From: a candidate division KSB1 bacterium
GTDB taxonomy: Bacteria > Zhuqueibacterota > Zhuqueibacteria > Residuimicrobiales > Krinioviventaceae
Assembly: GCA_034521575.1 (NCBI GenBank)
Contig: JAXHMJ010000001.1
Coordinates: 327,282-391,281 of the forward strand
Length of the DNA stretch: 64,000 bases
Reading direction: 5' to 3'
This document shows positions 9,119 to 16,933 of this stretch, one piece after another. Each line of letters begins with the position of its first letter. Positions within the stretch are counted from its first letter, which is position 1. Below the pieces are notes generated by a model, which was given only the letters and a program-made list of their open reading frames with translations, did no database searches and was not told where the DNA came from. Position numbers and translations under genes: made by a program.

Positions 9119-9811
9119 ATGCATTCATTCTTGAAGCAATCGGGGTTTTTTCTTGTATTGACCCTGTTATTGGTATCCAATGTTTTGTTGGCCGGCGAAC
9201 TGGAGTATCTCGATAACCTGCCACCGCTGATCGAACGGGATCTGTTTTTTGGGGATCCACAGATCGCCGGCGCTCAGATATCCCCGGACGGAGAGTATGT
9301 TTCATTCCTAAAGCCTTACAAAGAGGTTAGAAATATTTATGTAAAAAAACGTGGAGAAGCGTTTGAAAAAGCCCTGCCGGTCACAGCAGATGATCGTCCT
9401 GTATCCGGATACTTTTGGAGCCAGGACAGCCGGTATATCCTGTATGTACAGGACAAAGGCGGCAATGAAAATTACCATGTCTACGCGGTTGATCCGAGGG
9501 CTGAACCTGAACCTGAAACCGGTGTTCCGTCCGCCAAAGATCTGACTCCAATGGAAGATGTCCGCGCTTATATTTATTCAGTTCCTGAAAATACGCCGGA
9601 TAAAATCATTGTTGGATTGAATGACCGGGATCCTTCTTATCATGATGTTTACCGGGTGAGCATTTCTACCGGTGAGAAAGAACAGGAATTTGAAAATACA
9701 CAACAGATTGCCGGTTTTACGTTCGATCTGAACGGGGAGCTTCAGACTGGCTTCCCGGCAGACCGAGGATGGGGGGACGGAAATCCTAAAGTTCGACGGC
9801 GATGCCTTTGA
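9119..9811 (+). CDS. Secreted S9 (prolyl oligopeptidase-type) peptidase, propeller part
   Basis: Start chosen at ATG 9119 behind AAAGGAGGAAGCAC. A signal peptide (about 1-27, ending VLLAG) is followed by IERDLFFGDPQIAGAQISPDG, the entry to a WD40-like beta-propeller typical of secreted S9C peptidases. Propeller blades continue (YFWSQDSRYILYVQDKGG). The frame breaks near 9760: after QTGFPAD the protein continues in the +3 frame as EILKFDGDAFERIYKV, leading into the next entry. Together with the two following parts this is one gene, 9119-11848, about 910 codons, with two frame breaks. Confidence 0.85.
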   Translation: MHSFLKQSGFFLVLTLLLVSNVLLAGELEYLDNLPPLIERDLFFGDPQIAGAQISPDGEYVSFLKPYKEVRNIYVKKRGEAFEKALPVTADDRPVSGYFWSQDSRYILYVQDKGGNENYHVYAVDPRAEPEPETGVPSAKDLTPMEDVRAYIYSVPENTPDKIIVGLNDRDPSYHDVYRVSISTGEKEQEFENTQQIAGFTFDLNGELQTGFPADRGWGDGNPKVRRRCL

Positions 9812-9887
9812 ACGCATTTACAAAGTCGGTTTTGAAGAAACTTGCTATAGCGTACGCTTTCACAAGGATGGTGAGCGCGCATATTTT

Positions 9888-10592
9888 GTGACCAATAAAG
9901 GCGATAATGTCGATCTGACCCGACTTTGCCTGCTGGACCCGCAAACCGGCGAGACTGAACTGGTAGAGTACGATCCCGAACGCAAAGTGGATTTCGGCAG
10001 CGCCTTGTTTGATAATCGCACAGAGGAACTGATTGCGACCATGTATACGGGTGACCGAAAACGCATTTATCCCAAAACCAAAGAGTTTGAAAAGGATATA
10101 GAGTTTTTAAAATCAAATCTGCCCGATGGAGAACTGTCCGTGCGCGCCGCCAGTGAAGATATGCGTTATGTGCTGGTGGGGTTGTCCAGTGATGTGAATC
10201 CGGGCTCGGTGTATTTGTATGACCGGGACAAAAAAGACCTTGAATTGCTTTATCATTCACGTCCTGAACTCAAAAGTGATCATTTGGCTCACATGAAAGC
10301 TTTGCGTTATAAAGCCCGGGACGGTATGGAAATCCCTGCCTATCTGACCCTGCCGCGCGGTGTTGAGCCCGAGAAACTGGCGACTGTCATGCTGATTCAT
10401 GGCGGCCCCTGGGGGCGTGACAGCTGGGGATTCGATGCCTATGCCCAGTTTCTGGCCAATCGTGGTTATGCAGTCATGCAGCCGAATTTTCGCGGTTCCG
10501 CCGGTTATGGAAAAGAATTTCTGAATGCCGGTAATAAAGAATGGGGCACCGGTTCGATGCAGCATGATATCTCGGATGCGGTCAAGATCTGA
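9888..10592 (+). CDS. S9 peptidase, end of propeller and start of alpha/beta hydrolase domain
   Basis: Real coding in this frame runs from about 9770; the Met at 9888 is internal. It carries the last propeller blades and then the start of the catalytic domain, with the oxyanion-hole strand HGGPWGRDSWGFDAY and the family motif QPNFRGSAGYGKEF. The frame ends with DISDAVKI at 10590, where the +2 frame takes over with DLIDKGYAHPDQIAIF, the normal continuation in S9 enzymes. Confidence 0.85.
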   Translation: MTNKGDNVDLTRLCLLDPQTGETELVEYDPERKVDFGSALFDNRTEELIATMYTGDRKRIYPKTKEFEKDIEFLKSNLPDGELSVRAASEDMRYVLVGLSSDVNPGSVYLYDRDKKDLELLYHSRPELKSDHLAHMKALRYKARDGMEIPAYLTLPRGVEPEKLATVMLIHGGPWGRDSWGFDAYAQFLANRGYAVMQPNFRGSAGYGKEFLNAGNKEWGTGSMQHDISDAVKI

Positions 10593-10711
10593 TAGACAAA
10601 GGGTATGCGCATCCGGATCAAATAGCCATTTTCGGCGGATCCTACGGCGGCTATGCCACCCTGGCCGGTCTGACTTTTACTCCTGAATTATACAACGCGG
10701 GAATTTCCTAT

Positions 10712-11848
10712 GTGGGCCCGTCTAATCTTTTGACCCTGCTAAATTCCTTGCCTCCCTACTGGGAACCCATCAAAAAGATGTTTTACAAACGCGTCGGGGA
10801 TCCCAATACTTCGCAAGGCAGAAAACAGCTCAAACAGCAGTCACCGCTGTTTCATGCGGAAAATATCGATGATCCGGTGCTGGTCATTCAAGGCGCCAAT
10901 GATCCGCGCGTGAAAAAACAGGAATCGGACCAGATTGTGGTGGCCGGACGCGAAAAAGGCCTGGATATGAGCTATCTTGTCGCGCCCAATGAGGGACACG
11001 GATTCCGACAGCAGGATAATCGTCTGGTGGTTGCGGTGGCAATCGAAAAATTCCTCGCTGAACAGTTGGGCGGACGCTATCAAAAGGCGGTTGACCCCGA
11101 GATTGAAGAACGCTGGAATGAACTCAAGGTGGATATTGACAGCGTGGCCATGCCGGATACCTCGTTTGTCTCCCAGGGTGCGGGGTTCCCGCATGTGAAC
11201 GGCAGCATTCTGACATCCTTTACCGCAAGCTATGAACAGCTGCTGGAAACCCAGGGCCGGGAAATCAATATGGATGTCACGCGCAATGTTCTCGAGTCGA
11301 AATACAAGGGTAATGACGTCTGGCTGGTGATCAATAAAGCACAGTCCCCGCAGGGAACATCGGTCGATTCGTTTTATCTGGCTGCAACCGATCTGGCGCC
11401 GCTCAAACATATTGTCAATCAGCCCCGGGTCCGTATTGAAACGCAATATAATGAAAACAGTGTGACGGGATCCATGCAGATGGGCGGACGCGAACGCGAG
11501 ATCAATGTGGATGTGTCCGAGAAGCTATTGGGCAGCATTGATGTTACAGCCATGGGCATGTCACTTGCAACCGATTACCAGGCGCAATTTTCCATGTTTA
11601 ATCTGCTGCGTCAGCAGGCTGAAAAACGAATTTTAAGCATTAACGGTACGCAAACCGTAACTGTGCCGGCTGGTGAGTTTGAATGCCTGGTGGTTGAAAT
11701 CGATAAAGAGGACGGCACTGAAAAACAGACACTGTATGTAACAAAAAAGGAACCGCATCTTTTGATCAAATCCACCAGTCAGCTGCCTGCCATGATGGGC
11801 GGCGGCACAGCCACGACAAAGCTTGTGGAAACTGATCTGGAGTTATAA
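10712..11848 (+). CDS. S9 peptidase catalytic C-terminal part plus fused DUF3108-like domain
   Basis: Homology begins near 10595, upstream of the first Met. The nucleophile elbow GGSYGG has its Ser at 10640-10642; the Asp (QGANDPRVKKQES) and His (PNEGHGF) of the triad follow, so the hydrolase is complete in parts. After the usual S9 end (FLAEQLGGRYQK, about base 11085) there are about 250 further residues that S9 peptidases do not have. They are beta-rich and contain GTQTVTVPAGEFECLVVEID and LYVTKKEPHLLIKS, the style of DUF3108/LolA-like lipid-binding folds. The fusion is in one open frame (no break between the two parts), so it is probably genuine. Confidence 0.82.
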   Translation: MGPSNLLTLLNSLPPYWEPIKKMFYKRVGDPNTSQGRKQLKQQSPLFHAENIDDPVLVIQGANDPRVKKQESDQIVVAGREKGLDMSYLVAPNEGHGFRQQDNRLVVAVAIEKFLAEQLGGRYQKAVDPEIEERWNELKVDIDSVAMPDTSFVSQGAGFPHVNGSILTSFTASYEQLLETQGREINMDVTRNVLESKYKGNDVWLVINKAQSPQGTSVDSFYLAATDLAPLKHIVNQPRVRIETQYNENSVTGSMQMGGREREINVDVSEKLLGSIDVTAMGMSLATDYQAQFSMFNLLRQQAEKRILSINGTQTVTVPAGEFECLVVEIDKEDGTEKQTLYVTKKEPHLLIKSTSQLPAMMGGGTATTKLVETDLEL

Positions 11849-11857
11849 GTAAGGTGA

Positions 11858-11896
11858 AACACCGGCTTTTGCATAAAAAGCCGGTGTTGTTTCTTT
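11858..11896 (+). terminator. Rho-independent terminator
   Basis: Stem ACACCGGCTTTT / AAAAGCCGGTGT around a short loop, followed by TGTTTCTTT, ten bases after the stop of the peptidase gene. Confidence 0.8.
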
Positions 11897-11956
11897 AATG
11901 AATTTTCAGTACACTGTCCCCATTAACTTTTATCATTATTCATCAAGGTGGTTGCT

Positions 11957-13519
11957 ATGAAATGCCTGTTATTAATCATGTTTTTCACTGTTGTATCTGC
12001 ACAAGCTTTGGATTTATCTCCCTTGTTTTCCGACCATATGGTGCTGCAGCAGCAGACTGCTGTGCCGGTCTGGGGGACAGCGGAACCCGGAACGGCTGTG
12101 GTCGTAAAGTCAGAGTGGGGTGAAACAGCGGAAACCCGGGCGGATCAGGATGGTCACTGGTTTGTTGAGCTTGAGACGGTTCAAGCCGACGGCCCGTTTA
12201 CCTTGACGATCAGTGCGTTCAACGATACGATCCGGATTCAGGATGTGATGCTCGGCGAAGTCTGGCTCTGCTCGGGACAGTCCAATATGGAAATGCCGCT
12301 TGCCGGCTGGCCGCCTGCGGATACGGTGCGCCATTCAGCCCGGGAAATCCGTTCAGCGGATTATCCGCGCATTCGTATGTTTATGGCTGCCCGCTCAGTA
12401 GCCATGCAGCCGAAAAACGAGATATCCGGCAGCTGGAAACCCTGTACGCCGGAGACCGCTTTTGCGTTCAGCGCAACCGCTTATTTTTTCGCCCTGAATC
12501 TGTATCAGCAACTCGATGTTCCGATCGGACTGCTGCATTCAAGCTGGGGCGGTACCCCCGTGCAGGCCTGGATGGATGCCGAAGCCTTGAGAGAAACCGG
12601 TGAATTTCTCAAGGTTCTGGATGCTCTGCAGGAAGGGGATGAAAAAATCAAAGCCTATAACAGATGGCTGGAAGAGAAAGAAACAATCAAAGTGCCCAAC
12701 CGTGATTTGGATAAATTCTGGGCCCAGCTTGATTTTGGCCAGACGGTTGTCGCCGATCCTGAATTTGATGATTCGCAGTGTAATACTATGGAACTGCCGC
12801 AAACGTGGGAAGATACAGAGATCGGAGCCTTTGACGGTGTCGTCTGGTTCCGTCGCAGTATCGATATCCCCAAAGCATGGAAAGACAGAGAACTGACTCT
12901 GCAGCTCGGTCCGGTTGATGATATGGATGCCACATTTTTTAACGGTACAGAGATCGGCAGACTTCAACAGAACGGCGCCTGGCAGGTGAACCGGACTTAT
13001 CACGTGTCCGCAGAACAGGTCAAGACGGGCTCGAATGTGATCGCGGTGCGTGTGATTGATACGGGCGGCGGAGGCGGCATTTACGGTGAGCCCAAACAGA
13101 TGAAATTGTTTCCAAAGGACCAGCCGGAAATTGCTTTGCCGCTTTCAGGTGACTGGGCTTTCCTGCCGACGGCAGAATTTCGCGGTAACACCTTTTATCT
13201 GTTTGATGTCAATCCACCTGACTTTTACAGCAAACCGGATTTGCCGTTTGTGGTGGGTCCGCATACGCCGTCTATGCTGTACAACGGCATGATTGCACCC
13301 CTGACGCCCTATCGCATCAAGGGCGCCATCTGGTATCAGGGTGAATCCAATACCGGTAATCCGGATCAATATGCTCAACTCTTTCCGCAGATGATCCGCA
13401 CTGGCGGCAGAACTGGGGAATCGGGGATTTTCCGTTCTATTTTGTACAGATCGCCCCGTATGATTACGGGGCTCAGACTGAATCACAGCGCTTGCGTGAA
13501 GCGCAAATGCAGGCGCTGA
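11957..13519 (+). CDS. Sialate O-acetylesterase-like SGNH hydrolase, N-terminal part
   Basis: Start chosen at ATG 11957, a few bases after AAGGTGG. A signal peptide (about 1-17, ending SAQA) is followed by a beta-sandwich (LFSDHMVLQQQTAVPVWG, the standard opening of this family). Then comes the esterase fold with CSGQSNMEMPL, whose Ser (12281-12283) is the catalytic nucleophile, and LLHSSWGGTPVQAWM. A jelly-roll insert typical of the family (about residues 285-400, VVWFRRSIDIP) precedes KGAIWYQGESN. At about 13395 the frame breaks: after PQMIR the homologous WRQNWGIGDFPFYFVQIAPYDY is in the +1 frame. Expected substrate is acetylated sugars outside the cytoplasm. Confidence 0.87.
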   Translation: MKCLLLIMFFTVVSAQALDLSPLFSDHMVLQQQTAVPVWGTAEPGTAVVVKSEWGETAETRADQDGHWFVELETVQADGPFTLTISAFNDTIRIQDVMLGEVWLCSGQSNMEMPLAGWPPADTVRHSAREIRSADYPRIRMFMAARSVAMQPKNEISGSWKPCTPETAFAFSATAYFFALNLYQQLDVPIGLLHSSWGGTPVQAWMDAEALRETGEFLKVLDALQEGDEKIKAYNRWLEEKETIKVPNRDLDKFWAQLDFGQTVVADPEFDDSQCNTMELPQTWEDTEIGAFDGVVWFRRSIDIPKAWKDRELTLQLGPVDDMDATFFNGTEIGRLQQNGAWQVNRTYHVSAEQVKTGSNVIAVRVIDTGGGGGIYGEPKQMKLFPKDQPEIALPLSGDWAFLPTAEFRGNTFYLFDVNPPDFYSKPDLPFVVGPHTPSMLYNGMIAPLTPYRIKGAIWYQGESNTGNPDQYAQLFPQMIRTGGRTGESGIFRSILYRSPRMITGLRLNHSACVKRKCRR

Positions 13520-13959
13520 AACTGCCCCATACGGGCATGGCGGTGACTCTGGATATCGGCAATCCGCAAAATATTCATCCGGCCAATAAACAGGATGTCG
13601 GTGCACGTCTGGCGCGCTGGGCGCTGAACCGGGATTATAACCGGGATGTGTATGTGTCCGGCCCGCTTTATCAGAATATGACGCTTCGGGATGATAAAAT
13701 CGTTTGTTCGTTTGATTATGTGGATGGCGGCTTGAAACTGACCGCGGACCCGCAGACTCATTTCGAAATTGCCGGAGCAGACAGTGTGTTTCGACCTGCC
13801 GAGGTTGAGATCAACGGCAATTTCCTGGTTGTTTCGCATCCGGACATTGACACGCCGCTGGCGGCGCGTTATGCCTGGGATAACACCAGCGATGCCATTC
13901 TGTTTAATGAAAAAGGTCTGCCCGCGTCATCGTTCCGCACGGATGACTGGCCCCGATAA
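13492..13959 (+). CDS. Sialate O-acetylesterase-like hydrolase, C-terminal part
   Basis: Continues the esterase; homology in this frame begins near 13397 rather than at the nominal start. It carries the C-terminal catalytic motif around DIGNPQNIHPANKQDVGARL, where the His completes the SGNH-type active site, and then the last beta-domain ending AARYAWDN. The complete gene is 11957-13959, about 667 codons, with a single frame break. Confidence 0.85.
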   Translation: MREAQMQALKLPHTGMAVTLDIGNPQNIHPANKQDVGARLARWALNRDYNRDVYVSGPLYQNMTLRDDKIVCSFDYVDGGLKLTADPQTHFEIAGADSVFRPAEVEINGNFLVVSHPDIDTPLAARYAWDNTSDAILFNEKGLPASSFRTDDWPR

Positions 13960-14011
13960 GGGCAATCTGAATATCTGAATATAATGTCAAGACCGCTTTG
14001 CGAGTTGCTCC

Positions 14012-14069
14012 AATGTCCGTATCCCGGTATCTTTGTTTCTTCTGATCGGGATACGGACATTTTCATATT
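14012..14069. terminator. Bidirectional terminator-like hairpin
   Basis: Perfect 15-base inverted repeat AATGTCCGTATCCCG / CGGGATACGGACATT with a 20-base loop, followed by TTCATATTT. It sits between the esterase gene (plus) and the convergent membrane protein gene (minus), so it may serve both. Confidence 0.6.
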
Positions 14070-14080
14070 TGCAGCGTTTA

Positions 14081-14437
14081 TTATCCCCGCTTGTAATACA
14101 GCAAACTGAATCCCGAGAACAAGATCAGAGAACTGAATATATAAATCGGCAGCCAGTGAATGCTTAACGGTCCGTCGAGATTTTGGAGCTGCAGGATAAA
14201 TATGAACAGCATCAACGGCAGAGTCAGCAACCAACTGTTAAATCTGGCGCGTTTCAAATCCGCCGTCTGCTTTTCGTCGATCATGACTTTTTCGGCGCCG
14301 AATGATAATAACGAAACAATCCCGAGGATCAGTACCACGATTCTGAACACTGATGCCTGTTTGTACAGGCGAAAATGCCAAAATATAAAAAATAATGCAT
14401 AAATGTGCACAGCAGCAAGGATGACGTAACCGATCAA
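14081..14437 (-). CDS. Four-helix membrane protein of unknown function
   Basis: 118 residues with four hydrophobic helices (about 2-20, 28-46, 68-86, 92-112) and no recognised motif. The loop between helices 2 and 3 is charged (AEKVMIDEKQTADLKRARF). The only start in the right place is TTG at 14437; the upstream sequence has no strong ribosome binding site, so the N-terminus is uncertain. It stands alone between a terminator and the repeat region. Confidence 0.55.
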   Translation of the reverse strand: MIGYVILAAVHIYALFFIFWHFRLYKQASVFRIVVLILGIVSLLSFGAEKVMIDEKQTADLKRARFNSWLLTLPLMLFIFILQLQNLDGPLSIHWLPIYIFSSLILFSGFSLLYYKRG

Positions 14438-14513
14438 TGGAAGGATATCAGAGTATGAAAATAATTAACAAATGTCAAGTAAAATAAACATTATATTGAA
14501 ACGCATTTCATTT

Positions 14514-14545
14514 TTTGTCATACAGCACTCCTGCTGTGCGACAAA
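14514..14545. repeat. REP-like stem-loop, copy A
   Basis: TTTGTCATACAGC, loop ACTCCT, GCTGTGCGACAAA, followed by TGGGAGG. The 13-base right arm and 6-base loop length are the same in four copies (14514, 15697, 18232, 40723). Copies A and D also share about 49 bases further downstream (14557-14605 and 40766-40814). Confidence 0.75.
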
Positions 14546-14556
14546 TGGGAGGTGCA

Positions 14557-14605
14557 GCAACCTGGTTAAAGACCGCTGTTGTCCCGGATCGCGTCGGAGT
14601 TCCAC
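14557..14605. repeat. Extension shared by stem-loop copies A and D
   Basis: A stretch of about 49 bases beginning AACCTGGTTAAAGACCGCTG recurs almost unchanged at 40766-40814, in both cases directly after the stem-loop. Copies B and C lack it, so the mobile or duplicated unit differs in length between copies. Confidence 0.65.
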
Positions 14606-14791
14606 ACCGGCACGCAGGATAAACAGAGGTTCCACCTCCAAACAAACACCCCGGCAGCGCAGACAGCAGTTCGAACCGCTTGTGTGAACGTTACGAGTCG
14701 GACCTGTGCCTCGTGTCGCCAGTCCACTAATGAACCGCAGGCCGGACACTCGGTTTTAAAGTTTATTCGACTTTCAGGCTTTACTTTTTCC

Positions 14792-14819
14792 TTGCATTTA
14801 CCTGAAATATCATTAAATT
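14792..14819 (+). promoter_or_regulatory. Promoter of coiled-coil gene copy 1
   Basis: TTG (14792-14794), 19 bases, TAAATT (14814-14819), 33 bases before the start codon. The same promoter with the same spacing precedes copies 2 and 3. Confidence 0.6.
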
Positions 14820-14851
14820 ATTTTTTGTTTACCATAAACAAGGAGGGTAAT

Positions 14852-15226
14852 ATGCCTATATTAACTGTAGAAAAACCATTGCGTGAAAAATTGGGCGAAG
14901 ACGCATCGGAAAGTTTGCTTCGTCTTGTGAATCAAAGTGTTGAACAGCGGAAACACGAGATGTTGGAGTTTGTGGAAGAAAAATTTGAGCGACGGTTGAC
15001 AGAAGAAATATCCAAGGTCAACGAACGTATCACCACAGAAAGTTCCAAAGTCAATGAGCGCATGACAGAAGAGATTGGCAAAGTTAATGAGCGCATGACG
15101 GAAGAGATTGCCGGTGTTAAAAATCAAATATCTGACACCCGCGCCGACCTCATCAAATGGATGTTTACTTTCTGGATCGGTCAAATCGGGGCGATTATGG
15201 GGTTGTTGTTTGCGTTTTTCAAATAA
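14852..15226 (+). CDS. Coiled-coil protein with C-terminal membrane anchor, copy 1
   Basis: 124 residues; ATG 14852 follows AGGAGGGTAAT. Order: a basic N-terminus (LTVEKPLREKLGEDASESLL), a helical part (EQRKHEMLEFVEEKFERRL), then three near-perfect 11-residue repeats of the type (S/G)KVNERMTEEI, encoded by 33-base tandem repeats, then TRADLIKWMFTFWIGQ and one C-terminal membrane helix ending FAFFK. Eleven-residue periodicity predicts a hendecad coiled coil. The layout resembles DUF1640/LA_3696-type proteins, whose function is unknown. Two relatives lie at 18417 and 19153 with the same upstream promoter; this copy and the 18417 copy also share about 170 bases of 3' flank. Confidence 0.8.
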   Translation: MPILTVEKPLREKLGEDASESLLRLVNQSVEQRKHEMLEFVEEKFERRLTEEISKVNERITTESSKVNERMTEEIGKVNERMTEEIAGVKNQISDTRADLIKWMFTFWIGQIGAIMGLLFAFFK

Positions 15227-15263
15227 ACTCGTTTGAAAATGGCCAACAACGTTTAACATGTTA

Positions 15264-15434
15264 TAAAATAAGGTAATAAGGTAATGCCTTTGTTATCTTG
15301 CGGCACCTAAGCTTGCAAAGATAAAAATAAGGTAAAATACCCGGACAGGGGATAAAAAATGCAAAGCTACAAACTGTCGTTATCGGATCAACATCTGCCG
15401 CTGTGTGCTGAAATCGTATTATTGAAAACTTTAT
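15264..15434. repeat. Duplicated 3' flank of the coiled-coil genes, copy 1
   Basis: About 170 bases nearly identical to 18834-19003, starting AATAAGGTAATAAGGTAATG. Each copy contains a Shine-Dalgarno-like AGGGG and an ATG (15359; 18928) opening the same 27-codon frame (MQSYKLS, then LPLCAEIVLLK), after which the two diverge. It is probably the start of a lost gene carried along in the duplication. Confidence 0.65.
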
Positions 15435-15517
15435 TTTACGGGGTCAACCTTAGTAGCCAGAGACCGCGCCCATCACAACCTTATTTACAATTCAGATACA
15501 ATGCACGGATATTCGGG

Positions 15518-15644
15518 GCGGTGTGCGGATACGGCACAGAATTGCCACCAGGCCCAACCGCCCACAAATGAATCAGCCGGCAGGCGGAGACCGTCCGTGG
15601 GCTCACCCTATGTTTGTATCGCATTTTGGAATTGTACGACGAGG
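15518..15644. repeat. Direct repeat E, copy 1
   Basis: 127 bases from GCGGTGTGCGGATACGG to TTGTACGACGAGG, repeated at 15765-15913, where it carries about 22 extra bases. The two copies flank stem-loop copy B. Apparent reading frames across this region are made of these repeats and are not genes. Confidence 0.7.
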
Positions 15645-15696
15645 GTGGCATATGGAGTTTAGCATCCGCGATGCTGCCGCGCAGCCCGCTATGTTC

Positions 15697-15728
15697 TTTG
15701 TCGTACAGCTTGGCTGCTGTGCGACAAA
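15697..15728. repeat. REP-like stem-loop, copy B
   Basis: TTTGTCGTACAGC, loop TTGGCT, GCTGTGCGACAAA, then TGGGAGG. It is preceded by GCATCCGCGATGCTGCCGCG, a segment also found in modified form before copies C and D. Confidence 0.75.
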
Positions 15729-15764
15729 TGGGAGGGGCAACCCTTTCGGCTGATTGACGCCGGA

Positions 15765-15913
15765 GCGGTGTGCGGATACGGCACAGGATTGCCATTCGGG
15801 CCAACCGCCCACGAATGAATCAGCCGGCAGGCGGAGACCGTCCGTGAGCTCAAAGACGAAAGAGGGCTCAAGCCCCCTATGTTTGTATCGCATTTTGGAA
15901 TTGTACGACGAGG
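15765..15913. repeat. Direct repeat E, copy 2
   Basis: Second copy of the 127-base repeat at 15518, with an insertion of about 22 bases (starting AAAGACGAAAGAGGGC) in its middle. The stretch 15435-16079 as a whole holds only repeats and a promoter; I see no gene in it. Confidence 0.7.
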
Positions 15914-15990
15914 ACCGGTATATGCGATTTCTGCCTTGACGCGAGTCCGTGAAAGCTTTCGGATATTTCACTCCAATAACAGCCTTTTTC

Positions 15991-16020
15991 TTGCCTTTCC
16001 CCACAATTTGTTTAAATTAT
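15991..16020 (+). promoter_or_regulatory. Candidate promoter of 16080
   Basis: TTG (15991-15993), 19 bases, TAAATT (16013-16018), the same layout and spacing as before the coiled-coil genes, about 60 bases before the start codon. Confidence 0.5.
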
Positions 16021-16079
16021 AAGCAAGGGGATATCCAGACCCCGCTGACAACCAAACACACGACAATCACAGGTGTTTC

Positions 16080-16667
16080 ATGACAGATAACAATCAGTCC
16101 TTCAAGCTCCGGACGCTTTTCACACTCATCACCGCGGCCGTGCTGACCGGCACGACTGCTGCCCAGACCCTCGACGGCACCGTCCTGAACGAATTGAACC
16201 GAGACCCCGTCCCGGCCGCTACTGTGATTTACCAGGACGGCGAAACCAGCCAGACCACACCGGTGAACGCGGACGGCTCTTTCCGGTTTGATCTCACCCA
16301 TGTTCAGGACATTGAAAACCCGACGATCCCCTTCAATGTTTCTCGCGTGTACCCGAATCCCTCAGCCGGAGCGTTTCGATTTGAATTCAACCGCTCCGAG
16401 CCGGTGCAGATGACGGTCTACGATATTCTCGGCAGAACCGTGATCAGCGATCAGACGCGATCCCGGTCTTTTTCCCTGAATCTGTCCAACCAGCCCAGCG
16501 GCGTCTATTTTGTCCGCTTTCAACAGCATCACCGCTCGATTGTCAAACGCATTTCCAAAAGCGGACATGCGCTCAACGGCCATGTCATGGCGCCGGTTCC
16601 GGGCCGTGCCGGCAAAGGCCTGGCAAAACCCTGCCGGAGCGGCCCCCGGATCATACACAACCGCTGA
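16080..16667 (+). CDS. Short secreted protein with type IX-like C-terminal sorting module (probably truncated)
   Basis: A signal peptide (about 1-28, ending TTAAQ) is followed by the first strands of a carboxypeptidase-regulatory-like domain (TLDGTVLNELNRDPVPAATV). A Por-secretion/FlgD-like module follows with VYPNPSAGAFRFEF, TVYDILGRTV and SGVYFVRFQ. In most proteins that module is C-terminal; here coding continues (KRISKSGHALNG) and the frame breaks near 16650, after which the +1 frame reads DHYFSDTTDVNPGDHVKI and dissolves by 16857. It looks like the head of a longer surface protein whose remainder was lost. No clear ribosome binding site precedes the ATG. Confidence 0.6.
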   Translation: MTDNNQSFKLRTLFTLITAAVLTGTTAAQTLDGTVLNELNRDPVPAATVIYQDGETSQTTPVNADGSFRFDLTHVQDIENPTIPFNVSRVYPNPSAGAFRFEFNRSEPVQMTVYDILGRTVISDQTRSRSFSLNLSNQPSGVYFVRFQQHHRSIVKRISKSGHALNGHVMAPVPGRAGKGLAKPCRSGPRIIHNR

Positions 16668-16887
16668 TCATTATTTTTCTGATACAACCGATGTGAATCC
16701 CGGTGATCATGTCAAGATTCTTTTGCAGCCGCATCCTGATGTTTTTTCTGGTGCCTTGTCTTTTGATGCAGATTCTACAAAGGTCAATCTTGATGCTTTG
16801 ATATACTTATCGGTTGGATTAAGGATTCATTTCCACTTGACTCTGTATTATATTTAGGTAAGAATGTTCTTCCATAAAGCAAACTCC

Positions 16888-16920
16888 AAAACCCCGCGGT
16901 CATAAAGACCGCGGGGTTTT
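16888..16920. terminator. Strong bidirectional terminator
   Basis: Perfect 14-base stem AAAACCCCGCGGTC / GACCGCGGGGTTTT with loop ATAAA. It has A- and T-runs on both sides, so it can end transcription from 16080 (plus) and from the ATPase gene (minus). Confidence 0.85.
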
Positions 16921-16933
16921 ATCATTTGCAACA

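Noticed and set aside
15523..16004. Several frames of 60-130 codons on both strands
   Set aside because: All consist of the direct repeats and the REP-like stem-loop. Their shared text (LPFVAQQ, KCDTNIG) comes from repeated DNA, not from a protein family.
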